A DNA stretch of 64,000 nt from Streptomyces sp. WZ.A104 (GTDB taxonomy: Bacteria; Actinomycetota; Actinomycetes; Streptomycetales; Streptomycetaceae). Shown in pieces: positions 56,356 through 64,000 of this stretch (the first letter of the stretch is position 1; the number at the start of each line of letters is the position of its first letter). The stretch lies in the NCBI RefSeq assembly GCF_002382885.1, contig NZ_NWVL01000024.1:38235-102234 (forward strand), given 5' to 3'. The notes below the pieces were generated by a model. It was not told where the DNA came from. It saw only the letters and a list, made by a program, of their open reading frames with translations, and did no database searches. The translations under genes and the position numbers were made by a program.

Positions 56356-56868
56356 TCAGCCCGCGGCGACGATACGGCGGAGCGTGCGGCCCAGCCTGCG
56401 GGCGTACCAGAGCTGGACGGGCGGGATCAGCGGCCCGGCGAGCCGTGTGTACCAGGAGGCGGGGCGCGAGAAGGCCATGACCGTGAACCACACGGTGCCG
56501 TCGTCCGCGAGGTCGACGACGAAGCACTCCTCGCCGCGCTCCGGGTGGCCGCCGAGGGTGCCGTAGGCGAAGCCGGTGCGCCCGTCCTCCCCGTACGCCG
56601 TCCAGATCACCTCGCACGGGGCGGTGAAGCGCAGCGGGCCCAGGCCCAGGGAGATCCGGACGCTCCCGCCGGGCTCCGCGCGCCGGGCCGGGGCCTCCAC
56701 CCGGGCGCCCGAGGCGCGGTGCATCCGCCACTCCGTTATCGCCGCGCCCGCGGCGGCGAAGTCCGCTGCCCCCCGGCCGACCCGGGTGCGGTGGTGCAGG
56801 TGGTTGTAGCCCCGGGGGAGCGGGCCGAGACGGGTTGCCCCGACCTCCGGGTAGCTGAGCGTGCTCAT
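56356..56868 (-). CDS. DUF1990-family protein
   Basis: Product of 170 residues; its ATG at 56868 overlaps the TGA of the upstream YndJ-like gene (ATGA). Family features: GYNHLHHRTRVGRGAADFAAAGAAITEWRMHRASGARV, and a C-terminal EECFVVDLADDGTVWFTVMAFSRPASWYTRLAGPLIPPVQLWYARRL. The fold is START/SRPBCC-like. The function is unknown, but the pairing with YndJ recurs in Bacillus and actinobacteria. Confidence 0.88.
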   Translation of the reverse strand: MSTLSYPEVGATRLGPLPRGYNHLHHRTRVGRGAADFAAAGAAITEWRMHRASGARVEAPARRAEPGGSVRISLGLGPLRFTAPCEVIWTAYGEDGRTGFAYGTLGGHPERGEECFVVDLADDGTVWFTVMAFSRPASWYTRLAGPLIPPVQLWYARRLGRTLRRIVAAG

Positions 56869-57743
56869 GCGGTCCTGCCTTCGGTGTGGATGAGGTCCCC
56901 GGTGTTGCCGGGGCCTGCGGTACGGGCGGGGCTTTCGGTGCGGATGCGCTGCCAGGCGAGCAGCGAGCAGAGCGCGAAGCCCAGTGCGTTGCCCAGTCCA
57001 TGGGTGGCGGCCATCCAGGTCAGGGTGGGATGGGGCAGCCCGGTCGCCTCGCCCAGTGCCCAGCTCAGCGCCAGCAGCATCGTCGCCACCAGGACGGCCG
57101 CCGAGGACAGCAACAGCAGGCGCGTCGTCCGGTCCCGGTCCCCGGCGTGTCCCAGGCGCCAGGTGAGCAGGCCGACCGTCCACATCCCGGCCGTGAGGAC
57201 CACGGCCCCGGCCAGTTCCGCCCAGTCGCCGAGGAAGTAGCCCACGAGGACGAGCAGGGTGCCGAGCGGCACGCTCAGAGCGGCGAAGCGGCCCGCCGGG
57301 CCCTCACAGGTCCGGCAGACAAGCCCGGCGATCAGGGCGGCGGCGAATCCGGCGAAGTGGAAGTGCGGCACGGTCAGCGCGAGGATTTCGAGGTCGAAGC
57401 CGAACAGTTCGTGCCCCGAGCGCTCCGCGACCAGCGCGATCGCGGCGACGGCCGGAGAGACCAGTGCGGTGAGCAGCGCGATCCCGGCGGGACCGAGGTC
57501 CCGGCCGCGCCACGCCAGGCGCGGGGCGTGCAGGGCGAGCAGCACGGTGCCCAGCGCGTAGCAGACGGCGAGCGCGGTGGCCGTCGCGCCGCGCGGCAGC
57601 CACAGGGCGAGCGCGCCATGGGCGGCGAAGAACGGCCAGAGTCTGCGGATGCGGTCCAGCTCCGGCAGCCCGGTCAGCCGCAGGCCGGCCGGGACGACCA
57701 CGAGCATGCCCAGCATCACGATGGCGTTGACCAGCACGTACAT
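56865..57743 (-). CDS. YndJ-like integral membrane protein
   Basis: Product of 292 residues from ATG at 57743, with GAGGGG upstream. Eight or so hydrophobic segments are present; conserved FDLEILALTVPHFHFAGFAAALIAGL and THGLGNALGFALCSLLAW, with His-containing membrane motifs, are typical of YndJ proteins. Translation is coupled to the DUF1990 gene. Two identical TTGAACGTGTTCAA palindromes lie just upstream, so the pair is likely controlled by a repressor not in this window. Confidence 0.85.
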   Translation of the reverse strand: MYVLVNAIVMLGMLVVVPAGLRLTGLPELDRIRRLWPFFAAHGALALWLPRGATATALAVCYALGTVLLALHAPRLAWRGRDLGPAGIALLTALVSPAVAAIALVAERSGHELFGFDLEILALTVPHFHFAGFAAALIAGLVCRTCEGPAGRFAALSVPLGTLLVLVGYFLGDWAELAGAVVLTAGMWTVGLLTWRLGHAGDRDRTTRLLLLSSAAVLVATMLLALSWALGEATGLPHPTLTWMAATHGLGNALGFALCSLLAWQRIRTESPARTAGPGNTGDLIHTEGRTA

Positions 57744-57772
57744 GGCTGCCCCCCTCACTTCGAGCACACGCT

Positions 57773-57827
57773 TTGAACGTGTTCAACTGTTGAGGTCGAG
57801 CGTAGAGCATGTTTTGAACGTGTTCAA
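57773..57827. promoter_or_regulatory. Twin palindromes TTGAACGTGTTCAA
   Basis: Two exact copies of TTGAACGTGTTCAA (57773-57786 and 57814-57827), each with 6-bp arms TTGAAC/GTTCAA, start 41 nt apart, about four helical turns. They lie 30 nt upstream of the YndJ-like start, and upstream of the divergent lipoprotein gene. Two same-face operator sites for a dimeric repressor are likely. Confidence 0.8.
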
Positions 57828-57926
57828 GAGTGGGTGCGGTGCCGGATCGTCCGCTTGCGGGCCCGTGCCCGGTGCGGCACAGATGGTGACACCCATCCGA
57901 TCCACTGGGACAGGCAGGAGAGCTCT

Positions 57927-59009
57927 GTGCGCTCACCCAGACGATTCCGGCGTACCGCGCTCGCAGCGCTGTCCGTCGGGGTGCTGTGCGCCGTCGCCGG
58001 ATGCGGCAGCGGCGGCGACCTGACGGCGAAGGGCACCACGGGCACCGCGGAGGCCAAGGACGTCCTCCTCCAGCCGCTCGCCGCCCCCGGCCCCGGCCCC
58101 TTCACCGAGTCGACGGCCGGGGCGGCACCGTCCCCGTCCCCCTCGGACGCCCCGGACGGCAAAGCGCCTCCCGTCACCCGAACGGTCCATCCGGTCTCCG
58201 GCGCCGCCCCCGGGCTCTACGGCGGCACCCGGTCCGTCGCCGCCTGCGACGTCGAGCGGCAGATCCGCTTCCTGACCGGCGACAAGGGCAAGGCGCGCGC
58301 CTTCGCCGGGGCGGCGGACATCGAGGCCGTACAGATCCCCGGCTACCTGAAGTCGCTCACCCCGGTCACCCTGCGCGTCGACACCCAGGTCACCAACCAC
58401 GGCTACAGCGCCGGCACGGCGACCGCCTTCGAGGCCGTCCTCCAAGGGGGCACCGCCGTCCTGGCCGACAGCCGCGGGCTGCCGCGCGTCCGCTGCGCCT
58501 GCGGCAATCCGCTGAAGGAACCCGTCGTCGTGGGCGGGGAGGTCGCCCACCGGGGCGAGCGCTGGCCCGGCTACGACCCCGCCCGGATCGTGGCCGTCCA
58601 GCCCAGCGCCCAGCCGCTCACCAGCCTGGTCATCGTGGACGACGACGACAGCAGCTGGATCGAGCGGACCGCCGGCGACAGCGGCGGGCGCGACCGCTCC
58701 CCGGCCGACCCGCCCCCGTTCGAGCCCAGCGACGATCTGCTCTTCCCGCCACCGACCGGGCCCTCCGAACCGGTGCCCCCGGACGCCACCCCGCCCGGCC
58801 CGGCCCCCTCGGACCCCGCGGCCCCGGAGACGCCGGACGACTTCGGCGACACACCGCCGCAGGAGCCCTGGGAGAGCGGCATGCCGCCGGGGGACCCGTG
58901 GGGGTACGAGGAGGGCGCCCCGGAACCGGTGCCCGAGCCGACCCAGGTCTTCCCCGCCGAGCCCGACGAGCCCGCGGAGTACGGAGTTCCCGAGCTGTTC
59001 GCCGGCTGA
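57927..59009 (+). CDS. Secreted lipoprotein-like protein, unknown function
   Basis: Product of 360 residues from GTG at 57927, with CAGGAG upstream. The N-terminus MRSPRRFRRTALAALSVGVLCAVAGC is a lipoprotein signal with lipobox VAGC. The middle domain (about 85-235) resembles a conserved Streptomyces domain (DUF6777-type): AAPGLYGGTRSVAACDVERQIRFL, VTNHGYSAGTATAFEAVLQGGTAVL and VRCACGNPLKEP. The last 120 residues are Pro/Asp/Glu-rich. Exposed at the outer surface; function unknown. Confidence 0.82.
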   Translation: MRSPRRFRRTALAALSVGVLCAVAGCGSGGDLTAKGTTGTAEAKDVLLQPLAAPGPGPFTESTAGAAPSPSPSDAPDGKAPPVTRTVHPVSGAAPGLYGGTRSVAACDVERQIRFLTGDKGKARAFAGAADIEAVQIPGYLKSLTPVTLRVDTQVTNHGYSAGTATAFEAVLQGGTAVLADSRGLPRVRCACGNPLKEPVVVGGEVAHRGERWPGYDPARIVAVQPSAQPLTSLVIVDDDDSSWIERTAGDSGGRDRSPADPPPFEPSDDLLFPPPTGPSEPVPPDATPPGPAPSDPAAPETPDDFGDTPPQEPWESGMPPGDPWGYEEGAPEPVPEPTQVFPAEPDEPAEYGVPELFAG

Positions 59010-59120
59010 CCCATCGCGTGCGGCACGGCCGCACGGCCTCACGGCCGATCCGCGCACCGCCCCTCGGGGCGGCACCCGGATCACTCGAAGAATCGGACGA
59101 ACAATGGCAGAGTGGCCCTC

Positions 59121-61184
59121 ATGGATGATCGGGTAGCGGGTGCCCTGTCACTCCCCGACGACTGGCCCGCCCACCCGGATCTCAGCCTCGCCCTGAACCG
59201 TATGGGCAGCTTCGACTGGGACCTCGACACGGGCCTCATGCACATGGACCAGCCCGCCCTCGACGTGTTCGACCTGACGTCGGACGAGTACGACAACCGG
59301 CCGGGCACGCTCTCGCAGCGAGTGCCCACGGACGAGGCCCAGCGGCTGGACGGGATGGTCTCGCAGGCACTCAAGAGCGGCCGCACCAACTACGGCGCGT
59401 ACTTCCGCATCCAGCGGCGCGACGGAACCCTGCGCTGGACCCACACCCAGGGTTTCGTCCGCCGCGACGAGACCGGCCGCCCCCGCCGCATCATCGGGAT
59501 CGTCCGCGACGCCACCCAGGAACTGTCCGACTCCACGGCCCGGCTGGAGCTGGACGAGGAACGCCGCCAGCGCACCAGCCTGGTCGAGGGCACCACCGCC
59601 GCCCTGGCGCACGCCCGTACCGTCAAGGACGTCATCGCCGTCCTCAAGAACTCCCAGGGGCTCGCCCACCTCGGAGCCACCAGTCTGGTCATGGGCCTCC
59701 TGGAGTCCGGCCGCATCCACCTCGTGGCCGACGGCCCCGAAGGCGCGTACGTCCCCGGCACCCGCTACACCCGGGTGGACGAGCAGTACCCGATGAGCGA
59801 GGTGGTCCGTACGCTCGCCCCGCGCTTCATCGAGTCGGCCGACGACTTCGCCGCCTCGTACCCGGTCCTCTGGCCCCACATCAGCCACCTCGGCGTCACC
59901 TCGGCCGCCTACATGCCGCTGATCGCCCAGGCCCGCCCGATCGGCGCACTCGGCCTGCTCTACCGCGACAAGGCCGGATTCACCGCCGACGAACGCAATC
60001 TGCTGATGGCGCTCGGCACCTCGATCGCCCAGAGCCTCCAGCGGGCCATGCTCTACGAGCAGGAGCACGATCTCGCCGAGGGGCTTCAGCAGGCGATGCT
60101 CCCGCGCCGGATTCCGGCCGTCCCCGGGGCGCAGGTCGCCGTCCGCTACCGCTCCGCCCGCCTCGGCCGGGACATCGGCGGCGACTGGTACGACCTGATC
60201 CCGCTGCCCGGTGGCCGCGTCGGCGCCGTCATCGGGGACGTCCAGGGCCACGACACCCACGCCGCCGCCGTCATGGGCCAGCTCAGGATCGTCCTGCGCG
60301 CGTACGCCGCCGAGGGGCACAGTCCGGCCACGGTGATGGCCCGCGCCTCCGTCTTCCTCCACGAACTGGACACCGACCGCTTCGCCACCTGCACCTACGC
60401 CGAGGTCGACCTGACCACCGGAGTCGTCCAGGTGGTCCGTGCCGGGCACGTCGACCCGGTGGTACGGGACGTGGACGGCAGCTGCCGCAGGGTTCCGTCC
60501 GAGGGCGGACTGCCGCTCGGCCTCTCGGCGGAGTTCGGCCGTCTGGAATATCCCGTCTCCACCGTCGAGCTGGACCCGGGCCAGACGATGATCCTGTTCA
60601 CCGACGGCCTGGTCGAGCTGCCCGGCGCCGACCTCGACGAGGGCATGCACCTGCTCACCACGCTCGTCACCAACGGCCCCCACGACCTTCAGGAACTCGC
60701 CGACCAGCTCTGCGACGCCGTCGACGGGCGCGGCGGCCAGGACGACGTGGCGCTCCTGCTGCTGCGCCGCCGGGCCGCGCACGCCCCGCAGCCGGGCGGC
60801 CGGCTCCAGCAGCACGTCGCCCAGAACGACCCCGAGGCGCTCAGCTCGTCCCGGCACATGATCCGGGCCGCGGTCCGGGCCTGGGGGGCGAAGGACCGGG
60901 CCGACGAGATCGAACTGGCCGCCGACGAGCTGATCACCAACGCGCTCATGCACACCGACGGCGGGGCAGTCGTGACGATCCGGGTGCTCGCCGGAACCGA
61001 ACGGCGGCTGCGCGTCGACGTCGAGGACCGCTCCAGCGCACTGCCCCGGCGCAGGGACGCGGGGGAGTCCGGGGTCTCGGGACGAGGCCTGATGCTGGTG
61101 GACCGGCTGGCCGACGTCTGGGGCGTGGAGTCCCGGGGCAGCGGGAAATGCGTGTGGTGTGAATTCCTCATCCCCGCACGCTGA
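59121..61184 (+). CDS. PAS-GAF-SpoIIE phosphatase with C-terminal RsbW-like ATPase domain
   Basis: Product of 687 residues from ATG at 59121 (GTG at 59112 is in frame). The PAS domain spans about 25-140 (FDWDLDTGLMHMDQPALDVFDL; YFRIQRRDGTLRWTHTQG), a GAF domain about 165-315, and a SpoIIE/PP2C domain about 330-550 (GGDWYDLIPLPGGRVGAVIGDVQGHD with metal Asp residues; MILFTDGLVELPGADLDEG). A C-terminal HATPase_c_2 domain lies at about 575-685 (DEIELAADELITNALMHTDGG; GESGVSGRGLMLVDRLADVWG). It is a signalling phosphatase/kinase fusion of the kind that tunes anti-sigma/anti-anti-sigma switches. Confidence 0.94.
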   Translation: MDDRVAGALSLPDDWPAHPDLSLALNRMGSFDWDLDTGLMHMDQPALDVFDLTSDEYDNRPGTLSQRVPTDEAQRLDGMVSQALKSGRTNYGAYFRIQRRDGTLRWTHTQGFVRRDETGRPRRIIGIVRDATQELSDSTARLELDEERRQRTSLVEGTTAALAHARTVKDVIAVLKNSQGLAHLGATSLVMGLLESGRIHLVADGPEGAYVPGTRYTRVDEQYPMSEVVRTLAPRFIESADDFAASYPVLWPHISHLGVTSAAYMPLIAQARPIGALGLLYRDKAGFTADERNLLMALGTSIAQSLQRAMLYEQEHDLAEGLQQAMLPRRIPAVPGAQVAVRYRSARLGRDIGGDWYDLIPLPGGRVGAVIGDVQGHDTHAAAVMGQLRIVLRAYAAEGHSPATVMARASVFLHELDTDRFATCTYAEVDLTTGVVQVVRAGHVDPVVRDVDGSCRRVPSEGGLPLGLSAEFGRLEYPVSTVELDPGQTMILFTDGLVELPGADLDEGMHLLTTLVTNGPHDLQELADQLCDAVDGRGGQDDVALLLLRRRAAHAPQPGGRLQQHVAQNDPEALSSSRHMIRAAVRAWGAKDRADEIELAADELITNALMHTDGGAVVTIRVLAGTERRLRVDVEDRSSALPRRRDAGESGVSGRGLMLVDRLADVWGVESRGSGKCVWCEFLIPAR

Positions 61185-61213
61185 GCGCCCCCCTGGATGT
61201 AACAGTACGTGAC

Positions 61214-62662
61214 ATGTCTGTGCTTGACCGTGACCAGGCGCGGGGATTGACTGCGGGGGACCGGCCGAACCGCTACGACGACATGAGGACCCCGTTGGGT
61301 ACCGAGCTGCTCACCCCGCTCGATCTGGCCTTCTGGCACCTGGAATCAAACGCCCATCCGATGCACCTGGGCGCGCTCGCCGTCTTCGCCCCGGCGCCCG
61401 GCGCAGGTCCGGGGCGGATCATGCCCCTGCTCGGTGAGCGCGCAGCCGCGATCCCCCGGCTCCGGATGTGCGTACGGGACGTCCTGCTGCCGGTCGGCGG
61501 TGCGGCCTGGACGGTCGACAAGGACTTCGACGTGCACCGGCACCTGCACCATGTCGTCCCGGCCGAGGGCGACTTCATGGCCGAAGCCACCCGGCTGGCC
61601 GGTGAACTGATGGAACAGCCGCTGGAACGAGGGCGGCCGCCCTGGCAGATGTATCTCATCGGCGGCGAGGGCGACGGCCCTTTCGCCGTCCTGGTCAAAC
61701 TGCACCATGCCCTGGCCGACGGTATGCGGGCGGTCGCCATCGGGGCCGGAATCTTCGACGAGATCGCCGCGGTCACCAGCGCCCGCACCGCCGACCGAGG
61801 CCGTCCCGCAGTCCCGCCCCGCTCCTGGCTCCCCGACCCCCGCGAGATGGCGGGCATGGCGCTCGGGCGGATCGGGGAGGTCGGCCGGGCCCTCGGGGTG
61901 GGGGCCTCCGTCGTCCGCGCGGGCCGCCTGGACCTGCGCGGTTCGACCGCGTTCACCGCCCCCTCCAGCGGTACCCGCCGGCTCGCCACCGCCGACCTCG
62001 ACGCCGGGGCCCTCCAACGAATCCGGCGCGCCGAGGGCGGCACGGCCAACGACATCCTGCTCGGCGTGGTCGCCGGGGCGCTGCGCCGCTGGATGGCCGG
62101 GCGCGGCGAGCCGCTTCCCGCCGTCGACCCGCGCGCCCTGGTGCCCGTCTCCCGGCGCGGGACCGGCGGCGCGGCGGCCTCCGGCAACCGGCTCTCCGCC
62201 TACCTCCTCGGCCTGCCGGTCACCGCCGCGGACCCACGCGAGCGGCTGCGGGCCGTCCGCGCGGCGATGGACCGCAACAAGGCGGCCGGTCCGCTCAAGG
62301 GCGCCGGAGCCGTCGCCGTACTGGCCGACCAACTGCCGCCACTGGCCCACCGGTTCGGCGCCCCACTGGCCGCGAACGCAGCCCGCGTACTGTTCGACGT
62401 CCTGGTCACGAGCGTGCCGCTGCCCCGCTCCGCGCTCTCGCTGGGCGGCTGCCCGCTCACCGCCCTCTACCCGATGGCGCCGCTGGCCCGGGGCCAGTCC
62501 CTCGCGGTGGCCCTGACGTCCCACGGTGGCCGGGTGCACGTGGGTCTGGTGGCCGACGGCAAGGCGCTGCCCGACCTCGACCGGCTCGCAGCGGCCGTCG
62601 GGGAGGAGTTCGAGGAGCTGAGCGACCTCGTCACCGGCCGCGGTGGAGCACCGGTGTCCTGA
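61214..62662 (+). CDS. Wax ester synthase/diacylglycerol acyltransferase (WS/DGAT)
   Basis: Product of 482 residues from ATG at 61214. The acyltransferase motif HHALADG has His164, His165 and Asp169 (HHxxxDG); other hallmarks are PLDLAFWHLESNAHPMHLG near the N-terminus and a C-terminal TSVPLPRSALSLGGCPL followed by GQSLAVALTSHGGRVHVGLVAD. The enzyme esterifies diacylglycerol or fatty alcohols with acyl-CoA, forming storage triacylglycerol typical of Streptomyces. It follows the phosphatase gene by 29 nt and is probably co-transcribed. Confidence 0.92.
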   Translation: MSVLDRDQARGLTAGDRPNRYDDMRTPLGTELLTPLDLAFWHLESNAHPMHLGALAVFAPAPGAGPGRIMPLLGERAAAIPRLRMCVRDVLLPVGGAAWTVDKDFDVHRHLHHVVPAEGDFMAEATRLAGELMEQPLERGRPPWQMYLIGGEGDGPFAVLVKLHHALADGMRAVAIGAGIFDEIAAVTSARTADRGRPAVPPRSWLPDPREMAGMALGRIGEVGRALGVGASVVRAGRLDLRGSTAFTAPSSGTRRLATADLDAGALQRIRRAEGGTANDILLGVVAGALRRWMAGRGEPLPAVDPRALVPVSRRGTGGAAASGNRLSAYLLGLPVTAADPRERLRAVRAAMDRNKAAGPLKGAGAVAVLADQLPPLAHRFGAPLAANAARVLFDVLVTSVPLPRSALSLGGCPLTALYPMAPLARGQSLAVALTSHGGRVHVGLVADGKALPDLDRLAAAVGEEFEELSDLVTGRGGAPVS

Positions 62663-62698
62663 CAGGCAGCCGCCCCCCGGCTGCGGCAGTCTTGAGCC

Positions 62699-63559
62699 AT
62701 GCCCGAACTGCCCGAAGTCGAAGCCCTGCGGGTCTTCCTCGACGACCACCTGGTCGGCAAGGAGATCGCCCGCGTCCTGCCGCTGGCGATCAGCGTCCTG
62801 AAGACCTACGACCCGCCGCTGACCGTGCTTGAGGGCGAGAGGGTCACCTCGGTCGCCCGGCACGGCAAGTTCCTCGACATCGAGGCGGGCGGGCTGCATC
62901 TGTGCACCCACCTCGCCCGGGCCGGCTGGCTGCGCTGGAAGGACACGTTCCCCGCGGCCCCGCCCCGCCCCGGCAAGGGGCCGCTCGCCCTGCGCCTGGT
63001 GACCAAGGACGGCGACGGCTTCGACCTGACCGAGATGGGCACCAAGAAGAGCCTCTCCGTCCACCTGGTCCACGACCCGATGGAAGTCCCCGGCATCGCC
63101 CGCCTCGGCCCGGACCCGCTCGCCGACTCCTTCGACCGCGCCGCGTTCGCCGCGCTGCTCGCCGGGGCCCGTCGCCAGATCAAGGGGGCGCTGCGCGACC
63201 AGTCGCTCATCGCGGGAGTCGGCAACGCGTACAGCGACGAGATCCTGCACGTCGCGAGGATGTCCCCGTTCAAACGGACCGCCGACCTCGACGAGGACGA
63301 CGTCACCCGCCTGTACACCGCGCTCCGCACCACCCTGAAGGACGCCGTGGACCGCTCCAGCGGGATCGAGGCCGGGAAGCTGAAGGCCGAGAAGAAGAGC
63401 GGGATGCGGGTCCACGGGCGTACCGGAGAGGCCTGCCCGGTCTGCGGGGACACCATCCTGGAGGTCTCCTTCAGTGACTCCTCGCTCCAGTACTGCCCCA
63501 CCTGCCAGACCGGCGGCAAACCGCTGGCCGACCGCAGGCTCTCCAAGTTCCTGAAGTAG
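62699..63559 (+). CDS. Fpg/Nei-family DNA glycosylase/AP lyase
   Basis: Product of 286 residues starting MPELPEVEAL (catalytic Pro and Glu after Met removal). The helix-two-turn-helix segment is RRQIKGALRDQSLIAGVGNAYSDEILHVARMSPF, and the zinc finger CPVC...CPTC closes the protein (about 246-270). The family removes oxidised purines or pyrimidines and nicks DNA by beta-elimination. Relative to MutM, the loop (about 60-110) is changed, as in the second actinobacterial Fpg-like protein. It converges on the following partial gene. Confidence 0.9.
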   Translation: MPELPEVEALRVFLDDHLVGKEIARVLPLAISVLKTYDPPLTVLEGERVTSVARHGKFLDIEAGGLHLCTHLARAGWLRWKDTFPAAPPRPGKGPLALRLVTKDGDGFDLTEMGTKKSLSVHLVHDPMEVPGIARLGPDPLADSFDRAAFAALLAGARRQIKGALRDQSLIAGVGNAYSDEILHVARMSPFKRTADLDEDDVTRLYTALRTTLKDAVDRSSGIEAGKLKAEKKSGMRVHGRTGEACPVCGDTILEVSFSDSSLQYCPTCQTGGKPLADRRLSKFLK

Positions 63560-63581
63560 GCACTGTTCCTGAAACAGGCAC

Positions 63582-64000
63582 TCACCGCGTCACCGTCACC
63601 AGCCGCCGTCCCTCCGCCGTCCGCACCTCGAAACGGTCGATGCCCTCCGGCCGCAGCGCCGCCCCGCCCGACACCTCCACCGGGCCGCCCCCCGCGCCCC
63701 GGGCCGACCAGCTGCTCACCGTCTCCTCGCTGCCGTCCCGGCCCACCGCGATCAGCGCGCACACCCCCTCGGCCGGCAACCGCACGACCTGGAGCGCCAC
63801 CTCCGTACCCCACTCGTGCCCCGCCGCCGTCACCACCGCGGCCGCGCCCGACCCCGTATCCGCCCCCACCCAACGCTGCACCCCCGCCCCGTCCTCCGGA
63901 CCGCCCGAGGTCCCGGCCACCACCGCCGGGCCGCCCACCGCCAGCACGACCGCGGCCGCCACCAGGGCGAGGCCCCGCCGCCCCGCCCGGCGCCGGCCCG
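63582..64000 (-). CDS. C-terminal part of a membrane-anchored protein (anti-sigma-like), runs off the window
   Basis: The frame is open from the right edge down to the stop at 63582-63584, giving about 139 residues. It starts with a likely transmembrane segment (RRGLALVAAAVVLAVGG) and continues as an outer domain ending with VEVSGGAALRPEGIDRFEVRTAEGRRLVTVTR. The arrangement (Arg-rich, single membrane segment, beta-rich extracellular part) is seen in RskA-type anti-sigma factors, but the zinc-binding domain would lie outside the window, so the assignment is provisional. Confidence 0.5.
   Translation of the reverse strand, partial: GRRRAGRRGLALVAAAVVLAVGGPAVVAGTSGGPEDGAGVQRWVGADTGSGAAAVVTAAGHEWGTEVALQVVRLPAEGVCALIAVGRDGSEETVSSWSARGAGGGPVEVSGGAALRPEGIDRFEVRTAEGRRLVTVTR

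Overview
The window is Streptomyces-type chromosomal DNA. It has very high GC with strong third-position GC, frequent GTG/TTG starts, a SARP regulator, a SpoIIE-type PP2C phosphatase, a SigB/SigF-group sigma factor, an Rpf-type muralytic enzyme, a streptogrisin-type protease and DmdR/IdeR-like iron-box sequence. No tRNA, rRNA or CRISPR array was seen. All function calls come from reading sequence motifs; no database search was run.

Region 1 (1-2.9 kb): the tail of an unidentified gene, a membrane-anchored Ser/Thr kinase, and an exported endonuclease/exonuclease/phosphatase-fold protein.

Region 2 (3.1-20.9 kb) is the most striking part: a clavam (beta-lactam) biosynthetic gene cluster. A leftward, translationally coupled operon reads ceaS - bls - ATP-grasp ligase - pah - cas. 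It encodes the complete early clavaminate pathway from arginine and glyceraldehyde-3-phosphate, and key active-site residues are visible in each enzyme (CAS H144/E146/H279/R293, BLS Y345/E379/K440, CEAS E57). A rightward operon diverges from the same 135-bp promoter region: FemAB-like acyltransferase - OppA-like protein - tandem GNAT (Orf14-like) - second OppA-like protein - oat2. To the left lie a SARP activator and a coupled MFS exporter/ATP-grasp ligase pair. The late clavulanate genes (clavaldehyde dehydrogenase, P450, ferredoxin), claR and PBP/beta-lactamase resistance genes are absent. Instead there are two ATP-grasp ligases and a FemAB-like protein, so a peptidyl or aminoacyl clavam is a more likely product than clavulanic acid (inference). 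A decayed IS3-family transposase marks the right edge.

Region 3 (21.4-35.7 kb): panD, small acetyltransferase and regulator genes with a palindromic operator, a PLP-dependent decarboxylase, an encapsulin nanocompartment with a DyP peroxidase cargo that carries a C-terminal targeting peptide, gnd, a stand-alone MurE-like ligase, a carboxylesterase, and a methyltransferase/TetR pair divided by a perfect 12-bp inverted repeat.

Region 4 (35.7-38.2 kb): an IS5-family element of about 1.47 kb with a two-frame transposase and an unrelated passenger gene, plus a second, truncated IS5-type transposase. Region 5 (38.2-64 kb): lipoprotein, secreted protease, TetR/hydrolase pair, Nudix, a large unknown membrane protein, an Rpf-LysM-M23 cell-wall hydrolase, a DMT transporter, HxlR/RidA, sigma factor and RsbW-like ATPase, an SDR protein lacking the catalytic Tyr, a 58-residue peptide gene, a lipase-maturation-factor-like protein, a DUF1990/YndJ pair behind twin palindromes, a PAS-GAF-SpoIIE-HATPase phosphatase, a WS/DGAT acyltransferase, and an Fpg/Nei glycosylase.
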